From Kitasatospora phosalacinea (lineage in GTDB: Bacteria; Actinomycetota; Actinomycetes; Streptomycetales; Streptomycetaceae): a stretch of 64,000 nt of DNA. The notes beneath the pieces are model-generated. The model was not told the DNA's origin. It did not search any database and was given only the letters and a program-made list of their open reading frames with translations. Below, in pieces: positions 49,473-59,665 of the stretch. The number at the start of each line of letters is the position of its first letter. Within the stretch, counting starts at the first letter, position 1. Position numbers and translations under genes: made by a program. The DNA is taken from positions 62,001 to 126,000 of the forward strand of contig NZ_BSSA01000018.1 in assembly GCF_030268885.1 (NCBI RefSeq). Reading direction: 5' to 3'.

Positions 49473-49621
49473 TACGGTCGGGGCACCCTCGACCGAGCGG
49501 CACCCGCCGCAAGCCCAACAGGACCTCTTGGGCCGTCGTGCGTCCGCCGCCTTCCGGCCCCCGCCCAGCGCGGGGCCGGAGGCCGGCCGCCGGGCGGCAT
49601 GGACAGGGAGAAACGAGCAAG

Positions 49622-51409
49622 GTGGCAACACCCAAGTCGCGGTCGCGCGACGGATACCCGGGACGGGCGCTGGCGCTCATCCTGGTGGTCACCGTCGGCC
49701 TTGTGGCCCTCATGTTCGGGACGGGCAACACCAAGCCGCGTCTCGGAATCGACCTCGCCGGTGGCACCAGCGTCACGCTGACCGCTAAGTCTGATGATCC
49801 TTCCGCGGTCAACAAGACCAATCTGGACACCGCGGTCAGCATCATCCAGAAGCGCGTCAACGGCATGGGCGTCTCCGAGGCGGAGGTCCAGACCCAGGGC
49901 AATGCGAACATCATCGTCAACATTCCCGACGGTGGTAACACGCAGCAGTCCATCGACAAGGTCGGCGACACCGCCAAGCTCTACTTCCGCCCGGTGCTGA
50001 CCCTGGAGCCGTCCGGCGCGGCCGCCCAGCAGCCCCAGCCGTCGGCCTCCGCCTCCTCGGGCGCCGAGGCCTCGGCCGCCCCGAGCGCGGGCGCCTCCGC
50101 GAGCGCGGGCGCCTCCGCCTCGGCCGGCGCCCCCGCCTCCGCGAGCGCCTCCGCCACCAAGGCCGGCCGCGCCCTCTCCGGCGCGCTGCAGGCCGACCCC
50201 TCGGCCTCCGCCTCCGCGAGCGGCTCCGCCCCGGCCCAGCCGAGCGCCGCCGCCTCGGCCCCCGCGGCCGACCCGAGCGCCGCGCCGACCCCGGATGCCG
50301 CCACCGTCGCGCTGCAGCAGCAGTACGCCGCGCTGGACTGCACCAACGAGTCGCAGCGGATCAACTACCAGAAGACCAACGACCCGAGCGCCCCGGCGAT
50401 CGCCTGCTCGTACGACGCCGAGAACGGCGTCTGGTACAAGTTCGTGCTCGGCGGCGTCGCGGTGAACGGCTCGGACGTCACCAAGGCGCAGGCCGCCTAC
50501 GACACCCAGAGCGGCAAGGGCTGGATGGTCGACCTGTCGTTCAACGACGCGGGCTCCAAGGCCTTCGCCGACACCACCGGCCAGCTGGCCACCCAGACCT
50601 CCCCGGCCAACCAGTTCGCGATCGTGCTGGACGGCCAGGTCGTCTCGCACCCGTACGTGTCGGAGTCGATCACCGGCGGCAGCGCCGTGATCAGCGGCAC
50701 CTTCAGCGCGGAGGAGGCCAAGTCGCTGGCGAACGTGCTGAGCTACGGCGCGCTCCCGCTGGACTTCGTGAAGAGCGACGTCACCACCGTCTCCCCGCAG
50801 CTCGGCTCGGAGCAGCTGAAGGCCGGTCTGATCGCCGGTCTGATCGGCATGGTCCTGGTGGTCGCGTACTCGCTGGTCTACTACCGGGGCCTGGGCCTGA
50901 TCTCGATCGCCGGCCTGATCGTCTCGGCGGTCCTGACCTGGTCGATCATGAGCCTGCTCGGCGCGGGCATCGGCTTCGCGCTGAACCTGCCCGCGGTCTG
51001 CGGCGCGATCGTCGCGATCGGCATCACCGCGGACTCCTTCATCGTGTACTTCGAGCGCATCCGCGACGAGGTCCGCGAGGGCGCCCAGCTGCGGGCCGCC
51101 GTGCAGCGGGCCTGGCCGCGGGCCCGGCGCACCATCCTGGTCTCGGACTTCGTGTCCTTCCTGTGCGCCGCGGTGCTGTACCTGGTGTCGGTCGGCAAGG
51201 TGCAGGGCTTCGCCTTCACCCTCGGCCTGACCACCCTGCTCGACGTCGTGGTGATCTTCCTGTTCACCAAGCCGCTGATCAGCCTGCTCGCCCGCACCAA
51301 GTTCTTCGCCAGCGGTCACCCGATGTCCGGCCTGGACCCGAAGCGGCTCGGCGCCCGTCCGCCGATCCGCGGCTCCCGCCGCCGTCCCACCACGACCCAG
51401 GAGGTCTGA
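49622..51409 (+). CDS. secD: Protein translocase subunit SecD with Ala/Ser-rich insert
   Basis: A 595-residue inner-membrane RND-like protein that uses the proton gradient to help preprotein release. One N-terminal span is followed by LGIDLAGGTSVTLTAK (the SecD signature), the periplasm-side domain, and five C-terminal spans including SLVYYRGLGLISIAGLIVSAVLTW and AIVAIGITADSFIVYFERIRDE. Residues about 132-232 are a low-complexity Ala/Ser/Pro insert (SASASSGAEASAAPSAGASA and similar) not needed in other SecD proteins. GTG 49622 is the first sensible start after yajC. Confidence 0.94.
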   Translation: MATPKSRSRDGYPGRALALILVVTVGLVALMFGTGNTKPRLGIDLAGGTSVTLTAKSDDPSAVNKTNLDTAVSIIQKRVNGMGVSEAEVQTQGNANIIVNIPDGGNTQQSIDKVGDTAKLYFRPVLTLEPSGAAAQQPQPSASASSGAEASAAPSAGASASAGASASAGAPASASASATKAGRALSGALQADPSASASASGSAPAQPSAAASAPAADPSAAPTPDAATVALQQQYAALDCTNESQRINYQKTNDPSAPAIACSYDAENGVWYKFVLGGVAVNGSDVTKAQAAYDTQSGKGWMVDLSFNDAGSKAFADTTGQLATQTSPANQFAIVLDGQVVSHPYVSESITGGSAVISGTFSAEEAKSLANVLSYGALPLDFVKSDVTTVSPQLGSEQLKAGLIAGLIGMVLVVAYSLVYYRGLGLISIAGLIVSAVLTWSIMSLLGAGIGFALNLPAVCGAIVAIGITADSFIVYFERIRDEVREGAQLRAAVQRAWPRARRTILVSDFVSFLCAAVLYLVSVGKVQGFAFTLGLTTLLDVVVIFLFTKPLISLLARTKFFASGHPMSGLDPKRLGARPPIRGSRRRPTTTQEV

Positions 51410-51412
51410 CCC

Positions 51413-52525
51413 ATGTCGCTCCGCAACATCGGTCACCGCCTCTACCAGGGCGAGGTCTCCTTCGACTTCGTCGGCAAGCGGAAGATCTGGTACTCGATCT
51501 CGGCGGTGATCGTCCTGGTGGCGGCCGTCGGCCTGGCCATGGGCCTGCACCTGGGCATCGAGTTCAAGGGCGGCTCGGTCTACACCGTGCACAAGCCCGG
51601 CCTGTCGGCCTCGCAGGCCAAGGAGACCGCCGACAAGATCATCGGCTCCAAGACCGCGCTGGTGCAGACCACGGACAAGGGCGACGTCCGGGTCCAGGTC
51701 AGCGCGCAGGAGTCGATCCCGGCGACCACCTTCACCAAGGAGTTCTCGCAGGCGATCGGCGTCCAGGAGAAGGACATCAACGCCCAGGTGATCGGCCCCT
51801 CCTGGGGCGCCGACATCTCCAAGAAGGCGCTGACCGGCCTGATCGTCTTCATGGTGCTGGTCACCGTCTACATGGCGATCGCCTTCGAGTGGCGGATGGC
51901 GGTGGCCGCCCTGGTCGCCCTGGTCCACGACCTCCTGATCACCATCGGCGTGTACGCCCTGGTCGGCTTCGAGGTCACCCCGGGCACCGTGATCGGCTTC
52001 CTGACCATCCTCGGTTACTCGCTCTACGACACGGTCGTCGTCTTCGACACCGTGAAGGAGAACACCCGGGGCATCACCAAGCAGAGCCGCCGCACCTACA
52101 GCGAGGCCGCCAACCACGGCCTCAACCAGACCCTGGTGCGCTCCATCAACACCACGGTCGTGGCACTGCTGCCGGTCTCCGCGCTGCTGTTCATCGGTGG
52201 CGGCCTGCTCGGCGCGGGCACCCTGAACGACATCTCGCTGGCCCTGTTCATCGGCCTCGCGGCCGGTGCCTACTCCTCCATCTGCGTGGCCACCCCGCTG
52301 CTCGCGCAGCTCAAGGAGCAGGCCCCGGAGATGAAGGCGCTGGCCAAGCGGGTCGCCCAGCGCCGGGCCTCCGAGGCCAAGGCCGCGGCCGAGGCCGCCG
52401 CCCGGGGTGAGGAGCCCGACAGCGAGCAGGACGCCGAGGACGGCGTCCCGGCCGGTATGGTCGGACAGCGTAACCAGCCGACCAGCCGCACCAGGGGCAA
52501 GGGCCGGCCGTCCGGCAAGCGCTGA
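51413..52525 (+). CDS. secF: Protein translocase subunit SecF
   Basis: A 370-residue partner of SecD with six spans. IWYSISAVIVLVAAVGLAMGLHLGIEFKGG is read in blocks at the N terminus and ends with the SecF signature GIEFKGG. TILGYSLYDTVVVFDTVKEN near 200 and NQTLVRSINTTVVALLPVSALL near 238 are conserved. A charged cytosolic tail of about 60 residues follows. It starts 3 bases after the secD stop with AGGAGG upstream. Confidence 0.95.
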   Translation: MSLRNIGHRLYQGEVSFDFVGKRKIWYSISAVIVLVAAVGLAMGLHLGIEFKGGSVYTVHKPGLSASQAKETADKIIGSKTALVQTTDKGDVRVQVSAQESIPATTFTKEFSQAIGVQEKDINAQVIGPSWGADISKKALTGLIVFMVLVTVYMAIAFEWRMAVAALVALVHDLLITIGVYALVGFEVTPGTVIGFLTILGYSLYDTVVVFDTVKENTRGITKQSRRTYSEAANHGLNQTLVRSINTTVVALLPVSALLFIGGGLLGAGTLNDISLALFIGLAAGAYSSICVATPLLAQLKEQAPEMKALAKRVAQRRASEAKAAAEAAARGEEPDSEQDAEDGVPAGMVGQRNQPTSRTRGKGRPSGKR

Positions 52526-52544
52526 CCCCCGCGAAGGAACCCCC

Positions 52545-53099
52545 GTGACCTCCACCACCGATCCCGTCCTGTCCGAGCTGCTCAACAGCCGGATCCGGGA
52601 CGTGCAGGACTACCCGAAGCCGGGCGTCCTGTTCAAGGACATCGCCCCCCTGCTCGCCGACGCCGAGGCGTTCGGCGCGCTGACCCGGGCGCTGGCCGAT
52701 CGGGCCAGGGAGCTCGGCGCCACCAAGGTGGTCGGGCTGGAGGCGCGGGGGTTCGTCCTCGCCGCGCCCGCCGCGTTCGCCGCGGGCCTCGGGTTCGTCC
52801 CGATCCGCAAGAAGGGCAAGCTGCCCGGCGAGGTGTTCTCCCGCTCGTACGACCTGGAGTACGGGTCGGCGACGCTGGAGGTCCAGTGCGACGCGTTCGA
52901 GCCGGGCGAGAAGGTCCTGGTGGTGGACGACGTGCTGGCCACCGGCGGGACGATCGCCGCCTCGCTGGACCTCGTGCAGGAGGCCGGGGCCGAGCTGGTC
53001 GGCGTGGTCGTGCTGATGGAGCTCGGCTTCCTGCCGGGGCGCGCGAAGCTCGCTTCGCACCTGCACGGCGCACCGCTGGAGACGCTCGTCGTGGTGTGA
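52545..53099 (+). CDS. apt: Adenine phosphoribosyltransferase
   Basis: A 184-residue purine-salvage enzyme converting adenine and PRPP to AMP. The PRPP loop reads KVLVVDDVLATGGTIAASL near 122, with VVGLEARGFVLAAPAAFAAG near 62 and the Arg-rich PIRKKGKLPGEVFS near 86 as the flexible active-site loop. GTG 52545 has GAAGGA 6 bases upstream and lies 19 bases after secF. It is followed by a strong terminator, then rel; the apt-rel neighbourhood is common in actinobacteria. Confidence 0.95.
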   Translation: MTSTTDPVLSELLNSRIRDVQDYPKPGVLFKDIAPLLADAEAFGALTRALADRARELGATKVVGLEARGFVLAAPAAFAAGLGFVPIRKKGKLPGEVFSRSYDLEYGSATLEVQCDAFEPGEKVLVVDDVLATGGTIAASLDLVQEAGAELVGVVVLMELGFLPGRAKLASHLHGAPLETLVVV

Positions 53100-53118
53100 C
53101 ACCGCGCTGTTCGAGAGC

Positions 53119-53146
53119 CGCCCGGGAACGCGACCGTTCCCGGGCG
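53119..53146 (+). terminator. apt terminator
   Basis: CGCCCGGGAACG (53119-53130) pairs perfectly with CGTTCCCGGGCG (53135-53146) around the tetraloop CGAC, 19 bases after the apt stop. Confidence 0.8.
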
Positions 53147-53194
53147 CTCCCGTTCCCGGGGCGGACGCGCCGCCGCGGGGGTGCGCGCTGTCGG

Positions 53195-53200
53195 TACGAT
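53195..53200 (+). promoter_or_regulatory. -10 element of the rel promoter
   Basis: TACGAT at 53195-53200 lies 18 bases before the AGGAG ribosome site. No convincing -35 hexamer is seen in the G+C-rich upstream sequence, so the promoter may depend on an activator or an alternative sigma factor. Confidence 0.4.
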
Positions 53201-53227
53201 GAAGGTTGATCCGACGTAGGAGTGTCC

Positions 53228-55579
<2,352 letters not shown>

Positions 55580-55611
55580 CCGCCCGGTCACCGCGCGCCG
55601 CCGCTCCGGTC

Positions 55612-55663
55612 GCCGCCCGCCCCCTCCCCGCCGACACTGGCCGGGTGGGGGCGGGCGGCTTTC
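55612..55663 (+). terminator. Hairpin between rel and the lipoprotein gene
   Basis: GCCGCCCGCCCCC (55612-55624) pairs perfectly with GGGGGCGGGCGGC (55647-55659), followed by TTTC. The stem ends only 4 bases before the GGAGG ribosome site of the lipoprotein gene. It therefore either terminates rel read-through or, in a lipoprotein transcript, sits at the ribosome entry site. Confidence 0.65.
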
Positions 55664-55674
55664 CTGGAGGCACC

Positions 55675-56481
55675 GTGCACGGGATACGGGTGATGACGGC
55701 AGTGACCGGCGCGGCGCTCGCCGCGGCGCTGGTGGTCGGGTGCGGCGGCTCCGGCGGCCCGGACGGCGCCGGGAGCGGACCGGCGGCGAGCGGCACCGGC
55801 AGCGCGGTCTCGGCCTCCGCGGCGGCCGCCACCCGCGACGGCGACAACGGGGTCGGACAACTGCCCGCCGACCAAGTGCTGCAGCAGGCGGTGCAGGCGC
55901 TCAAGGGCGCGGGCGCGGTGCGGACGGTCGGCGCGGTCAGCAGCCAGGGCGCCCGGATCGACCTGGACCTGCGGCTGGACACCGCGGGCCACTGCACCGG
56001 CACGCTGGGCCAGAGCGGCGTCGGCAGCTTCCAGGTGGTCGAGGCCGGGCCCGACCTGTGGGTCAAGCCCGACCAGGAGTTCTGGCGGACCCACGGCGGC
56101 GAGGCGCTCTCCCAGCTGGTCGGCGACCGCTACCTGAAGACCACCAGCGACAACCCGGACTTCGCCGAGATCGGCGAGCTGTGCGACCTCACCGGACTGG
56201 CCGACCAGCTCGGCACCGGGAAGACCGGCCTGGCCAAGGGCGCCCCGACCACCGTGCAGGGCCGCCCCGCGCTCACCCTGACCGCCGACTCCGGCACCGG
56301 CACCGGCACCCTGTACGTGGCCACCACCGGCTCACCGGTGCCGCTGAAGCTGGAGAGGGACAGCGGGACGGTCGAGTTCAGCGACTTCGGCACCCCGGTG
56401 CCCAGCGCCACCCCCGGCCCGGAGCAGAGCCTGGACCTCGACCAGCTGCAGTCGCCCGGCCCCTCCGCCAGCGTGGTCTGA
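55675..56481 (+). CDS. Predicted lipoprotein, LppX/LprG-like size and layout
   Basis: A 268-residue secreted protein. The signal sequence ends in LVVGC with the lipidated Cys at residue 23, followed by a Gly/Ser/Ala linker to about 50. The mature domain includes LRLDTAGHCTGTLGQSGVGSFQVVEAGPDLWVKPDQEFW (in blocks), GELCDLTGLADQLG and GTLYVATTGSPVPLKLERD. This layout recalls mycobacterial lipid-binding lipoproteins, but I cannot confirm the family. GTG 55675 follows GGAGG by 4 bases. A bidirectional terminator separates it from the facing DUF349 gene. Confidence 0.8.
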   Translation: MHGIRVMTAVTGAALAAALVVGCGGSGGPDGAGSGPAASGTGSAVSASAAAATRDGDNGVGQLPADQVLQQAVQALKGAGAVRTVGAVSSQGARIDLDLRLDTAGHCTGTLGQSGVGSFQVVEAGPDLWVKPDQEFWRTHGGEALSQLVGDRYLKTTSDNPDFAEIGELCDLTGLADQLGTGKTGLAKGAPTTVQGRPALTLTADSGTGTGTLYVATTGSPVPLKLERDSGTVEFSDFGTPVPSATPGPEQSLDLDQLQSPGPSASVV

Positions 56482-56488
56482 CCACGCG

Positions 56489-56521
56489 GAGGGCCCCCGT
56501 CCGGCGCGGACGGGGGCCCTC
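56489..56521. terminator. Bidirectional terminator between lipoprotein and DUF349 genes
   Basis: GAGGGCCCCCGTCCG (56489-56503) pairs perfectly with CGGACGGGGGCCCTC (56507-56521), a 15-bp stem with loop GCG. It lies between two convergent genes. Confidence 0.85.
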
Positions 56522-56535
56522 GGTGCGAGCGGGGT

Positions 56536-57765
56536 TCAGGAGGTGAACTCCTGCAGCGACTTCTGCGCCTGGTCGAGCAGCGCCTGGCGGCCCTCCAGCT
56601 CGGCCTCCAGCTTCGCCGCCTTGGACGCGTTGCCCGCGGCGCGGGCCTTGTCCAGGTCGGCGCGGAGCTTGTCCACGGCGGCCTGCAGCAGGGCGGTCAT
56701 GCCGGTGGCCCGGGCCCGGGCCTCCGGGTTGGAGCGCTGCCACTCGGCCTCCTCGGCCTCGCGGACGGCGCGCTCCACCGCGGCCAGTCGGCCGTCCAGC
56801 TTCGGACGGGCGTCGCGCGGGACGTGGCCGATGGCCTCCCAGCGCTCGGCGACGGAGCGCAGCGCGGCCTTGGCGGCCTTCAGGTCGGTGACCGGCAGGA
56901 TCGCCTCGGCCTCGACCAGCAGCGCCTCCTTGGCCTTCTGGTTCTCGCCCTGCTCGGCGTCGCGCTCGGAGAACGCACCGGAGCGGGCCTGGAAGAAGAC
57001 GTCCTGGGCGCCGCGGAAGCGGGCCCACAGCTCCTCCTCCGCGTCCCGCTGGGCGCGGCCGGCGGCCTTCCACTGGGTCATCAGGTCGCGGTAGGCGGCG
57101 GCGGTCGGCCCCCACTCGGTCGAGCCGGACAGCGCCTCGGCCTCGGCGACCAGCTTCTCCTTGATCGCGCGGGCGGTCTCGCGCTCGGAGTCGAGGGCCG
57201 CGAAGTGCGCCTTGCGGTGCTTGGAGAACACCGAGCGGGCGTGCGAGAAGCGGTGCCACAGCTCGTCGTCGCTCTTGCGGTCCAGCCGCGGCAGCGCCTT
57301 CCAGTTGTCGACCAGGGCGCGCAGCCGGTCGCCGGCCTCCCGCCACTGGTTGGACTCGGCGAGCTGCTCGGCCTCGGCGACCAGCGCCTCCTTGGCGGCG
57401 CGGGTCTCCTCCTGGGCCTTGGCCCGGGCGGCCCTGCGCTCGCTCTGCCGGGTCTCGATCTCACCGGCCAGGGCGTCCAGGCGGGCGGCCAGCGAGGCCA
57501 GGTCGCCGACCGCGTGCGCCTCGGTGACCTGCGCACGCAGGTGCTCCAGCGCGGTCTGCGCCTCCTTGGCGGCCAGGTCGGTCTTGCGCACGCGGTGCTC
57601 CAGGAGGGCGGTCTCCGCCTCCAGGCCCTGGAACTTGCGCTCGAAGTAGGCGAGGGCCTCCTCGGGGGAGCCGGCCTGCCAGGAGCCGACCTGGCGTTCG
57701 CCGTCGGCCGTCCTCACGTAGACGTTCCCCTGCTCGTCGACACGGCCCCACGGGTCGCTGCTCAC
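56536..57765 (-). CDS. DUF349 coiled-coil protein
   Basis: A 409-residue, largely helical protein with repeated DUF349 units of about 70 residues. Each has a W-R/K-x-A/x-G pattern: SNQWREAGDRLRALVDNWKALPRLDRKSDDELWHRF, STEWGPTAAAYRDLMTQWKAAGRAQRDAEEELWARF and LKAAKAALRSVAERWEAIGHVPRDARPKL, given here in parts. A Glu/Ala-rich coiled coil precedes them, and a short N-terminal domain has DEQGNVYVRTADGERQVGSW. GTG 57765 follows GGAGGAGG. Function unknown; such proteins occur beside rel in many actinobacteria. Confidence 0.85.
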   Translation of the reverse strand: MSSDPWGRVDEQGNVYVRTADGERQVGSWQAGSPEEALAYFERKFQGLEAETALLEHRVRKTDLAAKEAQTALEHLRAQVTEAHAVGDLASLAARLDALAGEIETRQSERRAARAKAQEETRAAKEALVAEAEQLAESNQWREAGDRLRALVDNWKALPRLDRKSDDELWHRFSHARSVFSKHRKAHFAALDSERETARAIKEKLVAEAEALSGSTEWGPTAAAYRDLMTQWKAAGRAQRDAEEELWARFRGAQDVFFQARSGAFSERDAEQGENQKAKEALLVEAEAILPVTDLKAAKAALRSVAERWEAIGHVPRDARPKLDGRLAAVERAVREAEEAEWQRSNPEARARATGMTALLQAAVDKLRADLDKARAAGNASKAAKLEAELEGRQALLDQAQKSLQEFTS

Positions 57766-57920
57766 AGCGCCTCCTCCACATGACGCCACGCCCACGGGCG
57801 GGAGCGTCGTCCACAGTTGATGTGCGGCGGACCGATGGAGTCCGCCGTCCCGAGCCGTCGTTGGGTTGTGCCGAGGGTGACGGCCGACGGTCAGGGCACC
57901 CTATACAACAGCAACATAGG

Positions 57921-57958
57921 CGACCAGCGCCGGTGCTGTCCGCATCCGGCGCCGGTCG
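57921..57958. terminator. Hairpin downstream of the cyclophilin gene
   Basis: CGACC-a-GCGCCGG (57921-57933) pairs with CCGGCGC-c-GGTCG (57946-57958), one mismatch, 12-base loop. TTTT follows on the plus side and a T-rich run (TATGTTGCTGTTGTATAGG) on the minus side. It should stop the minus-strand cyclophilin transcript; the T-rich run may also carry the DUF349 promoter (TATAGG). Confidence 0.6.
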
Positions 57959-57972
57959 ATTTTCGCGGCGGG

Positions 57973-58722
57973 TCAGCCCTTGGCGGTGGTGATGCCGGTG
58001 ACGTTGACCGGGGTCGCGGGCGCGCCGTCGCCGCCACCGCCCTGGACACCGGCGGCGGCGATCTTCTGCAGCACGTCCAGACCGCCGGTGATCTTGCCGA
58101 ACGGGGTGTAGTTGGGCGGCAGTTGGGTGTCCTTGTAGACCAGGAAGAACTGGCTGCCGTTGGTGTTCGGCCCGGAGTTGGCCATCGCCACGGTGCCCGC
58201 GGGGTAGGTCGCGCCGGTCAGGTTCTCGTCGGCGAACGAGTAGCCGGGGCCGCCCGATCCGGTGCCGGTCGGGTCGCCGCACTGCAGGACGTAGATGCCC
58301 TCCGTGGTCAGCCGGTGACACTTGGTGCCGTCCCAGAACTGCTGACCGGCCAGGAACACGAAGGAGTTGACGGTGTGCGGGGCCTTCGCCGCGTCCAGGG
58401 TGAAGGTGACCTTGCCCGCCGAGGTGTCCATCGTCGCGGTGTACTGGGCGGCGGTGTCGATCGACATGGCCGGCTCGGCGGCCCACTGCTTGCCGCTGGC
58501 GGACGGGGAGGGCGCCGCGGACGCCGTCCTGTCCTTCTTCTTGTCCGAGTCGAACACGCCGCCGGCGACGGTCGCGACGCCGGCGACCACCAGCACCGCC
58601 AGCACCGAGGCGACCACCGCGTTGCGCTTCCTGCGCTTGGCGGCGGCCTCCGCGCGGGCCTGCATCTGGCGCTCGTACTTCTCACGGGCGAGCTGCCGCC
58701 GCCGCTGTTCGCTGCTGACCAC
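57973..58722 (-). CDS. Membrane-anchored cyclophilin-type peptidyl-prolyl isomerase
   Basis: A 249-residue protein. A basic cytosolic segment (SSEQRRRQLAREKYERQMQ) leads into one span (AVVASVLAVLVVAGVATVAGGVF), then a Ser/Ala/Pro linker and an external cyclophilin domain with FHR-like KCHRLTTEGIYVLQCGDPTGTG, PAGTVAMANSGPNTNGSQFFLVYKD (in blocks) and FGKITGGLDVLQKIAAAG. Domain residues for prolyl isomerisation are mostly kept. GTG 58722 has GGAG 9 bases upstream; the frame is open to ATG 58782 without support. It probably folds secreted proteins. Confidence 0.9.
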   Translation of the reverse strand: MVSSEQRRRQLAREKYERQMQARAEAAAKRRKRNAVVASVLAVLVVAGVATVAGGVFDSDKKKDRTASAAPSPSASGKQWAAEPAMSIDTAAQYTATMDTSAGKVTFTLDAAKAPHTVNSFVFLAGQQFWDGTKCHRLTTEGIYVLQCGDPTGTGSGGPGYSFADENLTGATYPAGTVAMANSGPNTNGSQFFLVYKDTQLPPNYTPFGKITGGLDVLQKIAAAGVQGGGGDGAPATPVNVTGITTAKG

Positions 58723-58946
58723 CGGGCGTCTCTCCTGCCGGACTGTGGGAACGGGGGACTTGGTTTGTTGTGTGCGGATCATCGCACCCGCTGGCGGCCC
58801 AGTGTAAGGACCCCGCGCGTCAGTACGGGATCAGCTCGACATGAGAAACGGCTGAACGCGCCAGGTAACCGGTTCGCCCGCGGCCCGGTGGCGCCGGTAG
58901 GCTGCGGGGGAAAAGCAGACCGCCGCCATGAAACGTAAGGACTCGC

Positions 58947-59654
58947 GTGTTCGTCGCCGGATTCCCCGCCGGGGCCTGGGGCACCAACTGCTACCTGGTC
59001 GCTCCCGCCGCCGGCGAGGAGTGCGTGATCGTCGATCCGGGCCACGAAGCGGCGCGCGGCGTCGAGGAGTTGGTCCGCGAGCACCGGCTCAAGCCGGTCG
59101 CGGTGCTGCTCACCCACGGGCACATCGACCACGTCGCCTCGGTCGTCCCGGTCTGCGGCGCGCGGGGCGTCCCCGCCTGGATCCACCCCGAGGACCGCTA
59201 CATGCTGGCCGACCCGGAGAAGGCGCTCGGCCGCTCGCTCGGGCAGCAGCTGATGGGCTCGATCACCGTCGGCGAGCCGGACGACGTCCGCGAGTTGACC
59301 GACGGCGGCGTGCTGGAACTCGCCGGGCTGCAGCTCACCGTCGACCACGCCCCGGGCCATACCGGGGGGTCGGTGACGTTCAGGACGCCCGCCTCCCAGG
59401 ACATCCCCCCGGTCCTGTTCTCGGGCGACCTGCTGTTCGCCGGCTCCATCGGGCGTACCGACCTCCCGGGCGGAGACAGCGCGGCGATCATGCGCTCGCT
59501 GGCCCGGGTGTGCCTGCCCCTCGACGACGCGACCGTGGTGCTCTCCGGCCACGGCTCCCAGACCACCATCGGCCGAGAGCGCGCCACCAACCCCTACCTC
59601 CAGCAGGCGGGCGGTGCGCAGGGCGCGCCGGCCTTCCCGCGACGAGGAATGTGA
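58947..59654 (+). CDS. MBL-fold metallo-hydrolase (glyoxalase II-like)
   Basis: A 235-residue zinc hydrolase. The metal site THGHIDH is near residue 56, with HAPGHTGGS near 133, FSGDLLFAGSIGRTD near 157 and the late His in VLSGHGSQTTIGRER near 197. This is the hydroxyacylglutathione-hydrolase-like subgroup; in a mycothiol-using organism the thioester substrate would differ (inference). AAGGA 5 bases before GTG supports the start. Its stop overlaps the earliest possible hisS start. Confidence 0.9.
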   Translation: MFVAGFPAGAWGTNCYLVAPAAGEECVIVDPGHEAARGVEELVREHRLKPVAVLLTHGHIDHVASVVPVCGARGVPAWIHPEDRYMLADPEKALGRSLGQQLMGSITVGEPDDVRELTDGGVLELAGLQLTVDHAPGHTGGSVTFRTPASQDIPPVLFSGDLLFAGSIGRTDLPGGDSAAIMRSLARVCLPLDDATVVLSGHGSQTTIGRERATNPYLQQAGGAQGAPAFPRRGM

Positions 59655-59665
59655 CGGAAGAGAAG

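Noticed and set aside
53222..53227. GTG 53222 as the rel start
   Set aside because: The codon overlaps the AGGAG ribosome site; TTG 53228 has normal spacing.
59651..59665. GTG 59651 as the hisS start
   Set aside because: GAGGA lies only 2 bases upstream, too close, and the added residues are not family-like; TTG 59666 fits better.
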